Assembly (NCBI GenBank): GCA_016933025.1
Contig: JAFGBT010000005.1
Location: forward strand, 1 to 64,000
Direction of reading: 5' to 3'
Origin: Spirochaetota bacterium
GTDB lineage: Bacteria > Spirochaetota > UBA4802 > UBA5550
Length of the DNA: 64,000 nt
The notes beneath the pieces were generated by a model. It ran no database searches. It saw nothing but the letters and a program-made list of their open reading frames with translations, and was not told where the DNA came from. This document shows, in pieces, positions 61,434-64,000 of the stretch (its first letter is position 1; every line of letters begins with the position of its first letter). The position numbers and the translations under genes were made by a program.

Positions 61434-63707
61434 TCACTCCACCTTCTCCAGCGGCGTGTATTTCTCCATGAAGGTCTTTGACGATCTGCCGAAGAGGATG
61501 GTGAGCTTCAGGTTGTCGCCGGATCCCTCGATGCGGAGGACCCGGCCGACGCCGTACTTCGGGTGGAGAACGCTGTCCCGCACCCTGAATTTCGATTCGT
61601 TCGGGCCCTCCGAGGCTGCTTCCCCGTCATCATCTTCCCTGATTTCATCGTCTTCATCTTCTTCTTGGTTGAAATGCGATTCATTGTAGGTTTTCTTTTC
61701 ATAGAAAGAGGCGCGCTGGTACTGGCCCGGCTGGTAGCCCTCAGAGCAGAAGGTCTGCATGTCGAGGAGCTCCTGGGGAATTTCGTATACGAATCGCGAG
61801 GGCTCCCGGTGGTAGAGCTCGTTGAAGGTCCTCCGGAGCTCGGCGCAGGTGATGTAGGCGCGGTCCATGGCCCTGGTGATCCCGACGTAGCAGAGCCGGC
61901 GCTCCTCCTCGACCCCCTCCTCGGTGTCGGATGAGAGCTTGTGGGGGAATATCTCCTCCTCCAGGCCGGTCAGGAAGACGACCGGGAACTCCAGCCCCTT
62001 TGCGTTGTGCACGGTCATCAGGGTCACCGCGTTCCCCTTCGCGTCCGGGTTTTCCTCCGGGTTCTCCTCGGAGGTGTACAGGGATATGTCCTGGAGGAAC
62101 TGGTCGAGCGTCGCCTCCGGGTAGACCTGTTCGTAATCATACACGCTGTTCATAAGCTCGCCGATGTTCTCGAGTCGCGACCGGCTCTCCGTGGTGTCCT
62201 CGTCCTCCAGGCTCTTCACGTAGCCGCTCAGGTCCAGGATGCGGCCGACCAGGTCGGAGAGCTTGAGGCCGGCGTCGCCGGCGGCCGCGCGGCACTTCAG
62301 TATCATGTCCCTGAAATCGGCAAGCCCCTTGAGCGGCTTGTCGCCGAGCCGGCCCTCCCTGATGACGATCCACTCCGGCTCGCCGCCGCGCGCGGCCGCT
62401 TCGCGGATACGGTCGATGGTCACCTTGCCGATGCCGCGCGCCGGCGTGTTGATGATGCGCATGAGGGAGACCGTGTCCAGCGGGTTCGCGACGAATTTCA
62501 GGTAGGCGAGGACGTCCTTCACCTCCTTGCGTTCGTAGAACTTCATGCCGCCGACCACCCGGTAGGGTATGTTTTCCCTGCGGAGCCGGTCCTCGAACAC
62601 GCGCGACTGCGCGTTGGTGCGGTAGAAGACGGCGAAGCCGCTGTTGGAGATGTTCTCGCGGCGCTTCAGGGAGATGATGGTGTTGACCACGAATTCGGCC
62701 TCGCCGTACTCGTTGTTGGCGCGGCACCAGACCAGGGGCTCTCCCTCGCCCTTGTGGGAGTCCAGGTCCTTGTTCTTGCGGTTTACGTTGTGCCGTATCA
62801 CCGAGGCCGCGGCCGATAGTATCTGCTCGGAGGAGCGGTAGTTGGTCCCCAGGGTGACGACCGCGGCGTCCAGGTAGTCCTTTTCGAAGTCCAGGATGTT
62901 CCGGATGTCGGCGCCGCGCCAGGAATAGATCGACTGGTCGTCGTCCCCCACCACGCAGATGTTGCGGCTGGCCGAGGCGAGGTATTTCGCGATGAGGTAC
63001 TGGGCGTGGTTGGTGTCCTGGTATTCGTCGATCATGAAGTATCTCCACTGCCGCTGCAGGCGCGCGAGCACCTCGGGGTCGCTCTTTAATAACTGCACGG
63101 TCTTGACGAGGAGGTCGTTGAAGTCCAGGGCGTTGCGTTCCTCCAGCATCCGGTGGTATTCGGCGTATACCTCTGAAAAGTCGTAGTAGAGATTTTTCGG
63201 CGCCAGCAGGCCCGGGTCGGCCCCGTCGACCAGCTCTGCCCGGTCCTTTATCTCGGAGATTTTCGAGACCACGCTCTCGGGCCGTATCTTTTTCGGGTCG
63301 AGGCGCATCTTCAGCAGGACGTCCTTGACGACCGAGGCCTGGTCAGACTGGTCGTAGATTGAGAAGCTGGTGGAAATGCCGATGCGGTCGCCGTACCTTC
63401 TCAGAATATATACCGACGCCGAGTGGAACGTCTTCATGAACACGCTGCTTCCCTGCGGGCCGATGAGCCTGATGACCCGGCCCTTCATTTCTTCGGCCGC
63501 CTTGTTGGTGAAGGTCACGGCGAAGATGGAGGACGGGTTGACCCGCTTCTCAATCACCAGGTAGGCTATGCGATGCGTGATGACCCTCGTTTTCCCCGAG
63601 CCGGCGCCGGCCAGTATGAGAAGGGGGCCCTCGGTCAGGGTCACTGCTTTTTTCTGATTATCGTTAAGGCTGTCAAGAATTGACATGGCGGCTCCCGTAT
63701 CGGACAT
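61434..63707 (-). CDS. UvrD/PcrA-type SF1 ATP-dependent DNA helicase
   Basis: A 757-residue SF1A helicase with all motifs: Q-motif (LNDNQKKAVTL), Walker A GAGSGKTRVITHR, DEYQDTNHAQ, GDDDQSIYSWRGAD, TLGTNYRSS, TVHNAKGLEFPVVFL and CYVGITRAMDRAYIT. The acidic linker (QEEDEDDEIREDDDGEAA) is followed by a C-terminal Tudor-like domain (VRDSVLHPKYGVGRVLRIEG), which in PcrA/UvrD binds RNA polymerase. It unwinds DNA in excision and mismatch repair and at stalled transcription. The start may be 63707 or the ATG at 63686, both with plausible ribosome binding sites. Confidence 0.95.
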   Translation of the reverse strand: MSDTGAAMSILDSLNDNQKKAVTLTEGPLLILAGAGSGKTRVITHRIAYLVIEKRVNPSSIFAVTFTNKAAEEMKGRVIRLIGPQGSSVFMKTFHSASVYILRRYGDRIGISTSFSIYDQSDQASVVKDVLLKMRLDPKKIRPESVVSKISEIKDRAELVDGADPGLLAPKNLYYDFSEVYAEYHRMLEERNALDFNDLLVKTVQLLKSDPEVLARLQRQWRYFMIDEYQDTNHAQYLIAKYLASASRNICVVGDDDQSIYSWRGADIRNILDFEKDYLDAAVVTLGTNYRSSEQILSAAASVIRHNVNRKNKDLDSHKGEGEPLVWCRANNEYGEAEFVVNTIISLKRRENISNSGFAVFYRTNAQSRVFEDRLRRENIPYRVVGGMKFYERKEVKDVLAYLKFVANPLDTVSLMRIINTPARGIGKVTIDRIREAAARGGEPEWIVIREGRLGDKPLKGLADFRDMILKCRAAAGDAGLKLSDLVGRILDLSGYVKSLEDEDTTESRSRLENIGELMNSVYDYEQVYPEATLDQFLQDISLYTSEENPEENPDAKGNAVTLMTVHNAKGLEFPVVFLTGLEEEIFPHKLSSDTEEGVEEERRLCYVGITRAMDRAYITCAELRRTFNELYHREPSRFVYEIPQELLDMQTFCSEGYQPGQYQRASFYEKKTYNESHFNQEEDEDDEIREDDDGEAASEGPNESKFRVRDSVLHPKYGVGRVLRIEGSGDNLKLTILFGRSSKTFMEKYTPLEKVE

Positions 63708-63820
63708 AATACAAATTCCTTCTCCGCCCCCGTTGTTGCAAGTAAAAAACCGGCGGGCAGGTTTTATTATTGATATACGAACGGGGCGGTCATTTATAGT
63801 AAAATTATTCGATATTCTCT

Positions 63821-63959
63821 GTCATTGCGAGTCGTCACGATTTCATCGGGACGACGAAGCAATCTTGTTATTGTGTTATGTACGTATATTCTTCTTGGCG
63901 GAATTGCAGGGACAGTATAGTGCAAATTAGCCGGATCGCTTCGCAGCGCTCGCGATGAC
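63821..63959. repeat. MITE-like element with GTCATYGCGAG terminal inverted repeats, copy 2
   Basis: GTCATTGCGAG (63821-63831) is inverted at CTCGCGATGAC (63949-63959), enclosing about 139 bases. The ends match those of the element at 34583-34760, while the interiors differ. No coding capacity. It lies upstream of the helicase gene. Confidence 0.55.
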
Positions 63960-64000
63960 GCCAGGTTCTGATATTTGTAAAATTTTGTAGTTTACTGTTG

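Noticed and set aside
1..64000. CRISPR arrays, rRNA and tRNA genes
   Set aside because: No regularly spaced short repeats and no rRNA or tRNA signatures were seen; the only T-arm-like sequence belongs to the tmRNA.

Overview
The window looks like a chromosomal segment of a diderm, flagellated, chemoheterotrophic bacterium, most likely a member of the Spirochaetota. Pointers are a reverse-strand gene leaving the left edge whose first residues read MIINHN..., the typical start of spirochaetal FlaB flagellins; a second flagellin-like gene; many lipoprotein-type signal peptides with loose lipoboxes; a 7TMR-DISM chemoreceptor; and a CarD / membrane PIN-TRAM gene pair. This is inference from gene content, not a phylogenetic placement. 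Most genes are GC-rich. AT-rich exceptions are the stretch after the tmRNA (28.5-30.3 kb) and an ankyrin gene near 60.6 kb. There are no rRNA or tRNA genes, no CRISPR array and no recognisable transposase or integrase.

Layout. 0-15.7 kb: flagellin start, DUF1846 protein, Crp/Fnr regulator, HD-GYP phosphodiesterase, DUF3089 hydrolase, a beta-barrel-like protein, a purine permease, a SpoIIE-type phosphatase, a flavin reductase, a 7TM methyl-accepting receptor, a five-PAS histidine kinase and a lipoprotein. 16.1-22.1 kb: a complete branched-chain-type ABC uptake operon (livKHMGF) ending in a phenylacetate-CoA-ligase-like gene. 22.1-28.0 kb: lipid kinase, cell-envelope proteins, AsmA, alpha/beta hydrolase. 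28.1-31.7 kb: tmRNA, then unknown lower-GC genes, a flagellin-like protein and a VOC protein. 32-34.6 kb: HtrA protease and small proteins. 34.8-39.3 kb: a glycyl radical enzyme operon (enzyme, activase, FMN-barrel protein). 39.4-47.3 kb: phosphoesterase, PBP1A, CarD, PIN-TRAM and a degenerate malic-enzyme-like protein. 47.3-50.7 kb: TetR regulator, Tat-exported phosphatase-superfamily enzyme with a palindromic operator at its promoter, and a nucleotidyltransferase pair. 50.7-55.2 kb: Cache lipoprotein, adenylate cyclase, FecR lipoprotein. 55.2-61.2 kb: an accessory block with five same-orientation copies of a roughly 100-150 bp repeat between unrelated genes. 61.4-63.7 kb: UvrD/PcrA helicase.

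The most notable observation is the 55-61 kb block. Its repeats sit just after reverse-strand stop codons, like recombination sites between gene cassettes, although canonical integron attC core sites are not visible. Two of its genes encode tandem secreted proteins with almost identical C-terminal sorting tails (Gly-Cys motif, hydrophobic helix, Arg-rich end). Other points are the orphan flagellin-like protein, the malic-enzyme pseudoenzyme, perfect hairpins between cistrons needed in unequal amounts (livK/livH; radical enzyme/activase), and a possible structured RNA after carD.
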